A DNA stretch of 64,000 bases, from assembly GCA_014773175.1 (NCBI GenBank), contig VXCM01001518.1, forward strand, positions 1 through 64,000, read 5' to 3'. The DNA comes from Lucifuga dentata (taxonomy: Eukaryota; Chordata; Actinopteri; Ophidiiformes; Bythitidae). Shown here piece after piece: positions 1 through 13,000 of this stretch. Each line of letters starts with the position of its first letter. Position 1 is the first letter of the stretch. A model generated the notes under the pieces. The model did not search any database and was not told the DNA's origin. It worked only from the letters and a program-made list of their open reading frames with translations. The position numbers were made by a program, and so were the translations under genes.

Positions 1-326
1 TCCCAACATTCAAAGTCCCTACTCTCATCCCTAGACTCTTTCCTTTACTCTTTTCTCTCTGCCTACAGACACGCCTTCCTCCTCTCCTTCATCGACCAAC
101 AGTAGCCCAATTTCCACCAGCACCCTGTAGGTCAACAGTACCGATGGCGGTCGTTGTTAACCCGGGCCTCGACCGATCCGGTATGGAAGTCATAGGAATG
201 ATTCGCATCTTTGCTTTGGCATAGGTTTTACGTCGGATGCCCTTCCTGACACAACCCTCTGCATTTATTCGGGCTTGGGACCGGCACAAGGAGGACACTG
301 GCTTGTGCCCCCTTGAGGCTGCATTG
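1..326. repeat. Dispersed fish repeat, probably a retroelement tail
   Basis: The stretch carries the block GGATGCCCTTCCTGACAC followed by a CATTTATTCGGGCTTGGGA-type block and a GGCACAAGGAGGACACTGG block. I recognise this combination as a repeat tail scattered widely in teleost genomes. No long coding frame is visible. The family name is uncertain; a LINE 3' end or a SINE sharing that end are both possible. It runs directly into a fragment of the TTAA MITE end (about 327-344). Confidence 0.5.
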
Positions 327-344
327 CCAGTATGGTCCTTTAAA

Positions 345-1105
345 ACCTAGAACTCCTTGAAAGCTGGAACCTAAACGTTAAATGTTAAAAAAAAAATACT
401 TTTTTCCATGTTTACTCAGCGAAGTTTTCCAATAACTCAGTAAAGTTGCTTCTTGGATCAGGACCCTGGTTTATATTTTTAATTGTGATCCCTAGAAACA
501 ATAAATAAATTCAATCTGTAAGCCAACCTCTTCAATTAGGTATGTACAGTATACTGTATATACTGTACCTTTTTAAAGTACAGTATATAAAAAACTTCAT
601 GATTTGGACCTTTGATTGTTAAAATCTTTCTTAGGGGTTCATCGAGATCTAAACATATTGAATATTTTATTAGGGGCTCTGAAAGCGTAAAAAAGCACAG
701 TAAGATACAGAATGTCAGATACTTTAAATCAATTTTCCTGCGGTCAGCAATTATTACACCAATAAAATTTGAATGAAGTAGATTTTTAACCTGCTTTGGT
801 GCGTTTGGAGTAGAATTCTCTATGGTGCATGTTTACTAATCCTACATGATCTCATGAGGACGAGAGCCCACGGGTGCCTCTCCTCTTCCTCTGACGTGTT
901 GAGTCATAACACCTGTATTCTAGCAGAGACACGGCAGGTGATTGCATCACACAGGTGTGCAGAGGACTGATTCAGATTTGAGCGTAAAGACAGCAGCAAG
1001 GTGGATGCTGACTCATCAGGTCACCTGGTTGAGTCATGGCAAGTAGTGATGCAGTTATGACATCATGAGTCTATCAAACATGCTGAGACCCAGATACAGT
1101 TTCTG
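345..1105. other. Non-coding, no gene seen
   Basis: AT-rich sequence with a small cluster of nested palindromes around TACAGTATACTGTA (about 541-590). No exon-like frame flanked by splice sites was found. Confidence 0.5.
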
Positions 1106-1610
1106 TTAAAGGACCACGCCGGTGATTTTGCATGTTTAAGCTCAATAAATACTAGACAGCCATTTTTCAAAAGTGTATTTTTTTTAGTTTTCCTGTTATT
1201 TGGCAAATCCCCTAATCTTTTAAATGTTCAAGTGACACCCACCTTCAAATTTAATGTTTCGCCTGCTAACACGTATGCCCACATGTATAAGGGACAGTCG
1301 TTTTTAATTTCTCAGTAAAAGCAGTATTCCCCAAGGAGTATATTCCCTGGGGGAGACATACATTTTCTTCCAAGCAGCTCCATGTTGGACCGGTTAAAGT
1401 TACTTTGACATAAAAATTAACAGCCGTTGTGTTTGCTGTGATGGATTACTTCATCTCAAGCACATTTCAAGTCTCCACAAGTCGTTTATTATAGTGTACT
1501 GGAACAAACTGAAACCAATGGGAAATGGTTGTCAGTAATGTAACATGTATGTGGGTTGCATATACAGTATATTGGCTGGAGGATGCAAAACCACCAATAT
1601 GGTCCTTTAA
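1106..1610. mobile_element. TTAA-ended MITE, copy 1
   Basis: About 505 bp, bounded by TTAA-AGGACCACGCC on the left and GGTCCT-TTAA on the right. The left end continues as ATTTTGCATGTTTAAGC, and the right end is its imperfect inverse. It belongs to the shorter type (left arm with GTGATTTTGC), like copies 3 and 5. No coding capacity. Confidence 0.8.
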
Positions 1611-1698
1611 GATCAACAGTGTTGCTAAAAGAGTCGTTTTGGACACTCCAAGCTTTTTGTTGTCTCATTGGTATACCCAGTAGGGTGTTCTGAGGGTG

Positions 1699-2294
1699 TT
1701 AAAGGACCATACCACCACTTTGCATGTTTGAGCCTAATATATTACATTTTTATAATGTTACTGATGATCATTTCTCCAGTGCAACTGGAATGGTGAATTA
1801 AACATTTTTTTCCATACCTTCCAGACCACCATTAGTTTCAGTTCATTCTGGTGCACTATTAAAATCAGCTTGTTGATATTTGAAACGTTCCTTGGGATAG
1901 GTAACCCATTATCACAAACAAGACGTGTATTCAAGTTTGTTTTGTTTTTTTTTACAAAGTTTTGTAATTTTAGTGTTTTAAGCGCAATAAAAACTGCAGA
2001 GTAAATGAATGTCTCCACCAGAGAATACAGTCCCAAAAGAAGACCTGCATTTATCAAAAAATATTAATGACCGTGACTTCATAATTTTGCGTGACTATAA
2101 GCAGGCGAAACATTGATTTTTAAGGTGGGTGTATCGCTTGAATATTTGATTTTGAAAGATTGAGAGATTTTGCAAAAATCAGGAAAGCTGAATTATGGTT
2201 TTATCCTTTGGGAAATGACTGTCAGTAACATAACATGTATGAAAATTGAATATATTAGGCTCAAATATGCAAAATGGATGGCATGGTCCTTTAA
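1699..2294. mobile_element. TTAA-ended MITE, copy 2
   Basis: About 596 bp, bounded by TTAAAGGACCATACC and its inverse. Same internal order as copies 4 and 6: a block ending TTTCAGTTCATTCTGG, an ACAGTCCCAAAAGAAGACC block, then TTTGATTTTGAAAGATT. It lies 88 bp from copy 1. Confidence 0.85.
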
Positions 2295-2481
2295 AGGGAG
2301 AAGGCATTACATTGGGGGGGGGNAAAAAAAAAAAAAAAAAATCCCAGAACTGCAACCACCCATTCTTAAAAGAGTGTTATGCAAACAAAGGAGACAAATG
2401 AACACGGTGCACCCCCACATGGATGAATGGAGTAAGTACAAAAAAATACAGCATTACGTAAACTGCATGAATTTCAACAGC

Positions 2482-2484
<3 letters not shown>

Positions 2485-2513
<29 letters not shown>
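2485..2513. repeat. (CA)n microsatellite
   Basis: Uninterrupted CA dinucleotide run of about 14 units. On the minus strand it is GT-rich and lies downstream of a candidate med26 poly(A) signal. Confidence 0.95.
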
Positions 2514-2515
<2 letters not shown>

Positions 2516-2635
2516 GCTCAGACTGTCAACTAAACACAGTGCAAAACACTCAAGGATCCTGAAAATCGCTTACCGCAGCAGCACCGTGTTTTATAAATTC
2601 ACAAGTCAGCCAAAAAATCCAAAGATTTCGATCAT

Positions 2636-2641
2636 TTTATT
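2636..2641 (-). terminator. Candidate med26 poly(A) signal
   Basis: AATAAA on the minus strand, about 1.85 kb past the med26 stop, with a GT-rich run further downstream at 2513-2485. This is a position-based guess; other AATAAA-like hexamers may be used. The stretch 2642-4486 would then be med26 3' UTR. It contains no other gene that I can see, only a 13-bp-arm hairpin at 3430-3457. Confidence 0.3.
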
Positions 2642-4486
2642 TTTCAAACATTTGAGGGATGTTAAACACTGAACAAATAAAGATGCCCCAGTCAAAACTC
2701 CAGAAAGCAGATTATCAACCAGTTGTAGCACTTTTCCTTTATTGCCAACTTTTGTTGCTGTGCAGCGTCTCATTGTCTGCAACGTTACCCTTTCTAGGTC
2801 AGTGTGTAAAAAGAGAACCGAAAACAGTGCATATACCAGCGTCATATTTTGGAATTCTCACACATAAACCCAGCTCCTCTGAGGACAAGCGTGTTTTATG
2901 CGGAAGCAAATCCAGATTTAGCATTTGCCAAGGCACATTGGTAGGGATGAATGACTGAATGAACAGATAGGCTGATCTGAAGTTATATCACGGAAGCAAA
3001 AGTGGACCGACTGATGAGGGTGAGAAGAAATCGAGAATTTTTTTGTCAGATGTCAAAGAAGGAAATAAAACGCGCCGTTTTCTGTTTTATGCTTGTTTTG
3101 AAGAAATGTCACCTCAGAGGTCATCCTACATGTTTCTAAATAACCCCAAAAAGAATAGTTAATGTGTCTGAATGTATGTACACATAATTGTAGCTCATGG
3201 GAGTATCATCAAGTTATAGTACCTAAGAGGTTTTTAGATCCTTTACATTCACTAAGGCCATTTCACTTTGACAAAATGTTGGAGGAATTTCAAAAGGCAA
3301 AATATGAAAAAGGATGGAAACATTATTAAATCTTTTCATTCAGGCTTTTCTTTGCAGGCTTGGAAGATTAACAGCCGGTGAGTTAATTTTTCGCATTAAA
3401 GTATGTAATAGATCTAAGTATCTATTAAAGCATCTAAAGTAGAACTACTTTAGATGCAGCACCGCGTAATGTCGACGGAGCTGTCGGAACTCAATTTGGC
3501 TCAATTTATCTGGTTTTAAAATTTATATCTTATTGATTAGGTAGTATGGTCATATCTGTGTGATGAGAGACAGAGACAGTTAAAGTGTGTGCGAGGTGAA
3601 ATACGGAATGTAGCTGATCAAATGAGCTGGTCAATCTTACAGAAAGACCACGCCGAAAGCATTTCGTCCTGCCTGCTTTGCGTTAAAGATTAGGCCGACA
3701 ACGCTGGGATGCGAACGGGGGAAATAATTCAAAAAGATCTACGGGGTTTGAGTGTCTGTTCTGATGAACGCTGCGAATGAACCGGTCAAAATAAATAAGA
3801 TGCATACATGATAGGAAATTTATAATTTACTCTTTATATCTCACATAAAGCTTCTAGTAACTGCCAAATACGCTCCAGTATGTCACATCCTGGACACGTT
3901 CAGCTCTACCTGTGCTAGATGAACTTGTTCCACACCTTTCTGGACACCAACATAGCCATCTGGACAGGACGGCTAAACCCCAGCCTTCCTTCAAATAGAA
4001 CCCTAGTGTGTAATTCGTTATTAGCAATTAGAAGGCATAAAGGAGTGGACAGCATCATCCCGCTGAGCCAGAAATATCGGTACAATTCAGAACATCAAAA
4101 ATTCTGATGGCACACGATGTTCCACAATTTGTGGTGAGCTGGGATAATTCTGTCCACTCATTTGCTTCTTCCATGTTAGTAGCAGCACTCTGCAACTAGG
4201 GCTTCACCATTTCTGCAGCTTTCAGATTGAAAAATAAAACAGAAACAGCCCTTAGTTTATGCAAACTCAATTATTCTTATAACCTTTTCTCTTTTGTAAT
4301 CTTTTTTTTAAATACCAAAAATCTCAATCGATTATCACAGAAAGAGGAGGAGGCGGCATGGGGGGAGTTTAGCAGGCCCGACTTTCCCCCAAACTCACAG
4401 TGGACAAACAAAATCACTAAGTGTTTTGTCTCTGCTGGGAGACAAAGAAAGGAGAGGAAAAAGGACAACAGCCTCTCCAAACTCCT

Positions 4487-7480
4487 TTAGTCTAGGCAAA
4501 CGTATGGCAGGATGTTCAATCTGTTTTCGTCCCCGTGAGGGTCCAACGATATGCACTCTGTCCAGTCATACCAGGTGCCATTGGTGTCACAACAACCATT
4601 CACCCCCTGCCACTGCTGTGTGTGTAGCCTGTTCAGATCCCCGTCTGTCACCTCCCGGCTCACGCCCGGTAACCCCCCTACTGGGCAATCTGTCTGCAGA
4701 GTGTGTGTNTGTCACCTCCCGGCTCACGCCCGGTAACCCCCCTACTGGGCAATCTGTCTGCAGAGTGTGTGTTTTCCTCAACTCCTTGATTTCTTGTTCT
4801 TCCCGTTTCAGATACTCTGACATGAAAAAATGTGCGCTGGGGGCCTGGACCCCCGAGGAAGTGAGCACGTTGCTCTGAAGGTTCAAGTAGGACTGGATGA
4901 TTTCATTCCGAGATAACTCCTTCCAGTTTGTCTGTTGGAAAGGGTTGGGGTTTGGGGCCAGGACAGTGGGCTGTTGTACAGTGATTTCAGTCCTCTGCCT
5001 GGACTCGGCAGGGTCTGGAGTGCGGGCCTCCTCTGTTTGAGAGGGTTCTTTATGTACCAGGGGCTTGATCTGTCCTGTGACAGGGTCAAATGTTAGTCTG
5101 CGCTCTTTTAACCGCACAGGCTTAGTCGTGTCCTCTACTTTCTGGCCATCTAAGTTGACAGAATAGTCTCTCGACCTGTATTTCTTTCTCCTTTTTTGCT
5201 CAGAGTTGGAGACCATTGCCCCTTCTGTGTCATCAGACACAGCCATAGCCCCCTCAGGTGATGGTCTCTGTAGTTCGGAGTTATGCTGGGGCAGATGGGG
5301 GTGGGAAGGGGAAGGAGAGGAAGATGGGGATTCCAGTGTTGTGGCTGTGTCGTGTGGCGGACAGCGAGCAGGAACTTCTGCTGAACTGACCCAGGGGATT
5401 GAAGATCTCTGAGAAGAATGTGGCAGCTTGTCAGCGTAAGTTTCTTGAAGTGGGGAGGACGCAGGCTGGGATGAAGCCAAGGGGGAATCTCTACACGATG
5501 GGCTTGGGACAGAAGTTCCTTTTGGTGCATATGCTGCAGAGCGCTTGGTCACCGTGTCCTGCTTCATGCTCCTTGGACTGGTAGTAAGGCCGCGGGGACT
5601 TTTGACTTGGTAATACCCTCCGCCTCCCCCTCCTTCATCCATCCTGGCCTGTTGTTGCATCACAGCAACCTTGATCAAAGAAGAAGTGCTAGGTAGCTTG
5701 GCCACTCCAGGGGAGCTGGGACGAGGCTTGACAGCGTTGACGGGAATTCTGCTATGTTTATCATTGTCAACATGCTCTATCCGAGATCTGTCAGGAGATG
5801 GGACAACCTCCTGCTCAGGCAGGGTATCAGGACTTCCTGCAATCCCATTGGAAGGTGGTGGTGAGACAGAATTATCGTAAGAAGACATCTTGGGAATTTT
5901 TTCTGGCAGGTGCACTCCACTGTCTCTGTGCTCAGCACGACGCTTGCGGCTGCTTGATTTCTCAGCTTTTGGTGAGTACGTGTTATGAACATCATTTCTG
6001 ATTTTGACTTCAGGGACACCCTTGCCTGGCACTGAAATGTCAGGCGAAGAGGCCTCCGTTCTGCAGGGATGAGAACTGCCATTGGTAGACCCAGGGACAC
6101 TTATAGTCACAGCCGGTCCAGGCTCAATCAGTTTTTGCCAATTACGTAAAAGTTTCTTGGCACGCTTGGCAAGGTCCTCATCCTTGGTTTGCTTCCTTAC
6201 ATCATTGATCAATTTTCCTAAACGAGTTTCCTACATGAATAATGTGAGACAATGAGAGACTTGTTACACAACAGAATTTCTATCATAAATATGTAGTTCA
6301 TATGGTGTCAGTTGTCTTACCTCAAGTGCTTCTTTGGTGATAGGATATTTTTCAAGACAGGTAATTACTTCCAACACAACCACCATATTGCGTATCTGTG
6401 AAATGTGGGTAGAGAGATTACACCACCTGCCCAACATGGAACATTTTATTCACTAACCTAATCTAACAAATTACAGATAAAATGCCAGTACAAGTAAAAA
6501 CTAAATGAGATTTCAAGTCACACCCCAATGATATATCATAAACTAATATAAGTGAATAACAATAGCATGGGTGGTGTTTTTCCCTAACAGAGCTAAATAG
6601 GAAAAAAAGAATTAAGAAAAACTGTTGCTCAAGATCAAAGCAATCCAATAGTGGCTGCAACGTGTATGGCTATAGGGAGCAAGCTAGGTTCCCACGGGCT
6701 AAGCAACAGCTTGTTTGTTTGAGAGCTAAAAAAAAAAAAAAACGGCGTTTAAAAGTAAAGATGGCAAAATGTCAACTCCGTTAACCTTTACCATGACACG
6801 CATTGTTACAAATGTGCAACATTCGTGTAAAAAGTGGACGCAAAAATCTAATACGTTTTAATTTACGGGGGTTTTCTTATCCCATTGAGAAAGTCGCTGT
6901 GTTAGCTAATTTGACGAGCGCTAGCAAGTCACTAACTTGAAGAGGAAGGGTCCGACTATTTCCTAAAAAGTAACTCGTCAATCTTAGCTTGAGCTAGCTA
7001 GCCACTACACTTCGTTAGCATGACATTACGAACGTGAAATGAACTACAACGGACTTAAGTGAATTTATGGAGTATATAGATTAAATGAAAGTACAATATT
7101 AATTACTAGGAACATTTGCGTTAAATACTCTAAACCCTCTTTCGTGTTAAGGCTAGCATAAACCAGCTAACGCCAGATTAATGCCTAACCATAGTAACGC
7201 TGCTGTTAGCTTGCAAGCTGTCAACTGAAGGGTCTTTGCTCGTTTCCACATAGCAGGTAGTCGACAAGTCGGTTTTAACCTAAAACATTAACTCAGTTTT
7301 ACAGCAATATAACAATTTAATAAGTTAACCGATGTGGGATGAACTGCATCTTCGAGTTAGAGTGAAAGTAAACAGGCTAATGTTAGCTAGCCAGCTAGCC
7401 CCACTCACATTGCTGTGACTGTCGATGGCCTGCAGCAGCCGGTCCCTCATCTGCTGCGGTGTTGCTGAGACCGTTGTCAT
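4487..7480 (-). CDS. med26: Mediator complex subunit 26
   Basis: Mediator subunit that docks elongation factors (TFIID, super elongation complex) on RNA polymerase II in the nucleus. Coding exons: 7480-7409 (24 codons, starts [20 protein letters not shown]), 6395-6321 (25 codons, [20 protein letters not shown]) and 6230-4487. All introns are GT-AG and phase 0. Residues about 10-85 form the TFIIS N-terminal (LW) domain, including [17 protein letters not shown] long Ser/Pro-rich linker follows with [10 protein letters not shown] and [19 protein letters not shown], then the conserved C-terminal block [17 protein letters not shown] and the terminal [19 protein letters not shown]. Without the 64-nt assembly duplication at the N (position 4709), exon 3 is 560 codons including stop and the protein about 608 aa; human MED26 is about 600. 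An in-frame ATG lies 49 codons upstream (7627), but the family starts at MTTVS. Confidence 0.95.
4646..4772. other. Single-N join with exact 63-bp duplication in med26
   Basis: Positions 4646-4708 and 4710-4772 are identical and are separated by one N at 4709. The extra 64 nt shifts the reading frame inside med26 exon 3. Beyond the N the normal C-terminus resumes in another frame (REVT then [17 protein letters not shown]). The gene is intact and the break is in the assembly. Confidence 0.92.
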
Positions 7481-7728
7481 TGCCTGTTCGGTACGATCCG
7501 GAGGATGGAGGGAGGAATCCTCCAAAATGAAAACCGGGTGACTCAAAGGCCGCTGTGGAAACACGCCAGGCGTCCGAACACCATATTTTTCTGTCGGCTG
7601 TGGGGTAGACGGCTCTGTATATCTCACATGGAGATAGGGATGAGTGCGAGGAGTTCGCCGCTGCTCACTGCCTGCCCGCCGCTCTGAAACTCACTGCGAG
7701 CTGCGGGCTCTCCGTCCGGCCTCCTGCT

Positions 7729-7740
7729 GCATGCTGGGAA
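7729..7740. promoter_or_regulatory. ZNF143/THAP11-type motif upstream of med26
   Basis: GCATGCTGGGAA is the inverse of TTCCCAGCATGC, the core of the SBS element common in housekeeping promoters. It lies about 250 bp upstream of the med26 start codon in a locally GC-richer stretch (7620-7760), where the promoter is expected. Confidence 0.5.
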
Positions 7741-7799
7741 ACCATCAGCACGCTTTGACGCCTGCACGCAGCCCGGTAAACATCCGTGCCGGAATACAC

Positions 7800-9999
7800 G
7801 AAAAAGTTAAATTGTCATACAAAGAACAATCTCAGCCGAAACTTTACGCTTTTATTTGTAAGCCTGTATTTATTTATTTATTCTCTTGTATGATTTGTTT
7901 TTGTGTTATGTTCGAAGAATTTGTGTTTTTGATTTGTTGTTGCTGAATTCGATGAAGTTAAAAAAAAAAAAAAAAAAANTAAAAAAAAAAAAAAAAAATC
8001 ATGCCCTTAAGTTTTTCTAAAGATCACTTATTAAACAAACTGGGTAACAAAAATGTATTGCTAATACATTTTAAGTGCTGCCAAATATGGGAACATTTTA
8101 CATATTTGTACCTTCTGTAATCTACAGAAAGAAACTATTCATATTGCAGTATTTTTTTGGGACAAGAACTGCCTTCTCATTTATTTATTTATTTTTTAAC
8201 TTTTGGACTTTAACAACATAATAAATCATAATAATAATGTTAACATACCAGTAATTAATACAATTTATATCACTAGATCAATAAACCTACGTAGTTTGCA
8301 CATACCCATTAGCATTTGCACAGCTCTATTATACAATACATTTAGTACATGGACACAGTCATTTCTGAAATGACTGTGTCCATGTTTAATGTGCAGGTAT
8401 ATCATAATAGGTATAATAGTTATTTTATGAATTATGATCTTGATTATGTTCTGTTACAGTATTCGACCAGCAGATGGAGTCCATTAATATATAAAATGAG
8501 AAAGAACTCAGCACAGCAGAGCCTGTCTTCAGAGCAGGAAGTCAAACCTGAAGGATATGATGCTACAAAACTGGACCAGACTGGTTGTAAAACACTCAAG
8601 CAATATGAGGGCATCAGTGATGGTAACCTCAGATCTGAACTGCTGAACTTAAGGGGGTGAAAGAACAAGATGGTTCCTAAATACTTAAAAACAGGAAAAT
8701 AGATTTCTAATATATTCTATTGATTTACAAGCCATTATCTATGTTGCTATTACAGAGCAATAGCCATTCAGTAAGACAATAGTTGAGACTGAAGTTGACA
8801 ATGTGCAGATGAGTTGAGGTTATTGGTAAGTTCAGGCTCTCTCAAGTTTAGTCCTGCACCTTGATTATTTGAAAACATGTTTAAGAAAGCACCACTTTAA
8901 TTTAATTTTTAAAAGTTCCCTTGAATCTTGGACTAGATTTAATTCCTGGTGTGAATTACAGATTGTGAATTAAACCAGGACTAGTTTTATATCTACAGCA
9001 ATCAATTTTGCTTTAAAATGTGTTCTCTTCAATTTAGGCGAGTTACTTTTGGTCCTAAATTTAGATATACAAGATTGCTTTCAATCACTTTTTGGCACTG
9101 GCTGGAATGAATAGCAAAAAGCCTTGAATTTGTGGAATCCTGTGAATCAAAACAGACCAAATAATGGAAGTGGAAAAAGAACATGTAAAAAAAACAACAA
9201 CAAACAAACAATACCAAAAGCTGATGACCAGCTTTTGGAGAGAAAGGAGATAAAAGCTCTAGACTTTGTGACAGTGATGAAGTCTAAGCAGCAGTTAAAT
9301 AATCTCAGCTGCATTTTCTTTGTACAAGCATGCATACAAGCACTCTCCTGGAAAACAATTTAACCAAAATTATTAAGTACTTTTATGGCTGGTGTTTGTT
9401 GATATTCACCTTAACGGTGTAAATTATTGGTGTGTGTCCATTGACAGACAGCGTCGTCTAGGGCTATTCAAAATTATGCCACTTTAGTCTTGAAGTAAAC
9501 TTAATTCCTGTCTGGAAAACTGACCCAAAGTCTCAAAAGGTCTTTGCTAAATAAGCCAATACATTAAAAAAAAATATTATACTTCTAGGAAGAACTTCAC
9601 AAAAATCTCAACATTGCACAAAATGGAAGAAACTTTTTCAAAGAGAATTATCCAGGAGCATTAGGCACATAGTGGGTGCTGTGTAGGCAACAAATGCTAA
9701 ATGTAATGCAGAAACACTGCAGAAATCTTTCCACCTTTCCTTGTGGTCACTACTTTTGTCATACCCATCCCACATGCAAAATGTCCAGCATAAAACTCAT
9801 TGCCTTGATCACGTGGACACAGTGGTGAGGCAGGGAAAGTTGTGGGTGTGAAATTGTGGAGTGGGTGAGAAAGACTGAGTTATGCCAGTTATGGGGGCTG
9901 CAAGCATAGTGCACCTAATGTTTTGGCATGTTTTTCCCAAGTCGTTTTGCAGCACATCAAACACAGTTGAAGAAAAGTCTCCGCTTATAATCATATATA
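7800..9999. other. Intergenic, no gene seen
   Basis: AT-rich sequence between the med26 promoter and the presumed 3' end of crtc1. It holds poly(A) tracts around an N (7979) and two hairpins (8347-8385 and 9214-9238). Frames up to about 100 codons occur without splice context or recognisable domains. Confidence 0.5.
8347..8385. repeat. Near-perfect palindrome, 19-bp arms, 1-nt loop
   Basis: 8347-8365 is exactly complementary in reverse to 8367-8385, with a single T between. The arm reads ACATGGACACAGTCATTTC. Confidence 0.97.
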
Positions 10000-10005
10000 T
10001 TTATT
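10000..10005 (-). terminator. Candidate distal crtc1 poly(A) signal
   Basis: AATAAA on the minus strand, about 4.9 kb past the crtc1 stop. Chosen because no other gene intervenes. A nearer signal is equally possible. Confidence 0.25.
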
Positions 10006-13000
10006 TTCATTTGATTTACAAATAATAATGCCAAGATACAAAGACAGAAGCTTTCACACAAGAAAAATACATCAGATACAATTCAAACAAGCTTATTTCA
10101 TCTTGAATATAGCACACATTTACAGCCAACTTGGATTTTTTTTTTTTTTTTTTNTTTTTTTTTTTTTTTTTGGTCCGATTTGACAGTTAAAATAATAATT
10201 AAAAAAAGACACAAATTTGAAGAACAAGTTTTGAACCATTCTTTTTTAAAGGGTTATCTCAAAAAAGATACCAACTTGCCAAGCTGTGCTGCAGGATGTT
10301 AGATTTTGCATATTCGATGATCGTATGTGTCCTGTTGCTGCGAGTACATCCTGGCGGCAGCAAAATGCATGTGCAGTGTTTGGAAAAGTATCACTGCACT
10401 CAGAAACAAAATACATCATATAACAATTTAGCTGCCATTGTATGAGGCTTGAACCAGCACTGGGCTGTCCTCAGAATGCACACAAAGGATTCATAAATGT
10501 GACTATGACACCATTTCCTTTTCCTGAATAAGTTTGAGTTTCTCCTTTAACATGTCAGTCAATACATGTAGTCCTTTAGCATGACTGGACAGTATTTTAT
10601 TTGTAGTTTCTTAGAGACACATTACGTCTATGAGTTATGTGTATTTTAATTCTTAGGTAAGCTGTGTATCGTGTTATATTCCCTACAAAATAGTGTTTAC
10701 ACAGCAGGTTTATGATACATAGGTTGAGCTTGTTTAAAAGCAAAATATGTCAAGATATTTTCTGAGATATTTAGAAATTCAACAACATGCAGAGAAGAGA
10801 CATTCAAGGACCGAGCGGGAAATATTAGTCACATCTCTTTAAATTATGGTGCACAAATTTAAGTGATTTTAACATAATGATGTTCTGTGTAAATGCACTG
10901 ATACGTTTACAGTTACAATATGTACCCTAATAGGCCTTTTTTTTTTGAGGGGAAAAAGGTGATAATTCTAAATATAAATGAAAATATCTCAGAATTAGCT
11001 GGTAGAAACTTTGGCTTTTTCAGTCACCTGTTGATTTAACACTGAAAACAAAGAGAAGAAAGTACATAGCTGATGACAGATTAATCGTAAAACTAAATCA
11101 CTATAGTCAACAGAGTACCTGTTTCATGCCAGGTGATTGAGCTATTGCACCACTGAAAATATGAAAACTTGGACAGCAGGCTCTGCCAACAAAAAATACA
11201 CAAGGGGAATTTACAGAGAAAATTCTCAAAATTAAATAAAAATGATTTTAGTTCTTCTAAATGCACGAGAGTGTTAAAATGAAATGTAACTGCTGTAACA
11301 TCAAATTACAGGAATTAGCTGTTATCCCTTAACACTGTGGCACTTTAGATGGTCGTAATAATAAAATTTAATTGAAACTGAAATATCAGTTGAACTAGTA
11401 GTATTAATTCAAGGCACTGGATTTGCTGCTTTGTCTTAAAATGGCATTTCTCCTCTGAGAGTCGTTCACACCTTGGATCAGGTGACACATTTTGTCACAT
11501 GGGAGTCATTTGAGGGTTGCTGGAGTCCTAAGAGTCACTCGGCAGTCATGCGAGAGTTAAACGTGAATGACTGTCAGAGGATACAGGCCAGCTTTATGCC
11601 TGTAAATATCTTTCAAGACAAAACAGGAAGTCCAGTTGCCTTGAACTGCTACTTCTACAAATGACCTGGATGACTAGAGAACCTTCGTAGACATTGAAAT
11701 TACATGACCGATGCACTGGTAAATTTACACTACAAGTGCTCCATGTACAATCTGCTGTTCCATATTTAAGTTTCACCATAAGTTGTTCTGTTCTAAACTC
11801 TTGTCTCTGTAAACATTGGCGTTCTACCAATGGATTCCTGAATATTGTTTAAAAAGTGGCGTCAGTCAGCATCAGTCTACTTGAGCACAAAACCATAACA
11901 GAAAATGGACCTACAAAGAACGTCAGGCTCACTCCAAAGTCTGAGGTCCAGTAGAAAATACAGAGCCACAATGACATATTGCAGCACAATATTTCTTAGT
12001 GCATTTTCTCACTTTGACATCATAATCACATAAAGCACAAAAACATATTTCCCATACAGCAATATACAAAGCGAATCTATAGAATTGCCATGACAGTAAA
12101 ACTCTGTTGGTGGAGCACGGAAAAGAAGCACATATGTATAATGCAGTGTCAAACATAGTACTAAAGAACAGCATCGACATGTGCATAAAAGGCTCATTTC
12201 CATATTTCTGATGCTTTTAGGTTTCACTTAGCGGTTACATAGCGTACACTTGATGCTGTATTAAAAGGAGACAAAAGACAATTTTACTAAATGGGGAAAA
12301 CAGAACAAACTCAAACAGATAACAAGACCCATCCTGTCATTCAAAGGAAATTTAAAAAAAACAAAACAAAAAAAAAAAAAAAAAAANAAAAAAAAAAAAA
12401 AAAAAAAAACAAGAAAGGGTCAAATTTCTCTGGAGATTTACGCAGCCACAAAACATTAAAGGAGAAAAAACAAGGCAACAAACCACAAACAAACAAAAAA
12501 AAAGTGCATCGTTATTTAGAAATGCGATGCATTTAAAATAAATTAAAAAAAAGAAAATCTTCAAACTGAACAACGTAGTCTCAATCAATTCAATCATATT
12601 TGTCAGAACATTTATGATTAACTTCTATGAGAGTAATGGTGATATGCTGGCATATGTCATACACCAACAGATGTAATGTTCTCTGAAAATCAAATCATCA
12701 TATCACAGTGTATAATAAACATAGATGATGGCTATATAACATATTGGAAAAGAAATCTGCTTTAGGGGCATTGCAATGATTCTATCTGGACTGAACTTAA
12801 AATTATTTCTAGGCTTGATTTATCTATCAGTATAAATAAAAACATGTCCTGCAAAATATCATTTCCTCTCTGCCTGTAGTTTAACAATTCCACTTATTCT
12901 TAATCAGTTTATAAATTTATGTAGTTCATTTAGTTCTATTTAATTTTGGAAGATATACAACACAGGAACAAGACCATGTAGAGCAATTATACAAAGACTT

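Noticed and set aside
5206..5880. Plus-strand frames opposite med26 exon 3
   Set aside because: They are shadows of the med26 coding strand, with no homology of their own.
7325..7627. N-terminally extended med26 start at 7627
   Set aside because: The 49 extra codons lack family similarity. The conserved start [10 protein letters not shown] at 7480 matches other MED26 proteins.
8349..8660. 103-codon frame on the plus strand
   Set aside because: It starts inside a palindrome and has no domain, splice context or conserved motif.
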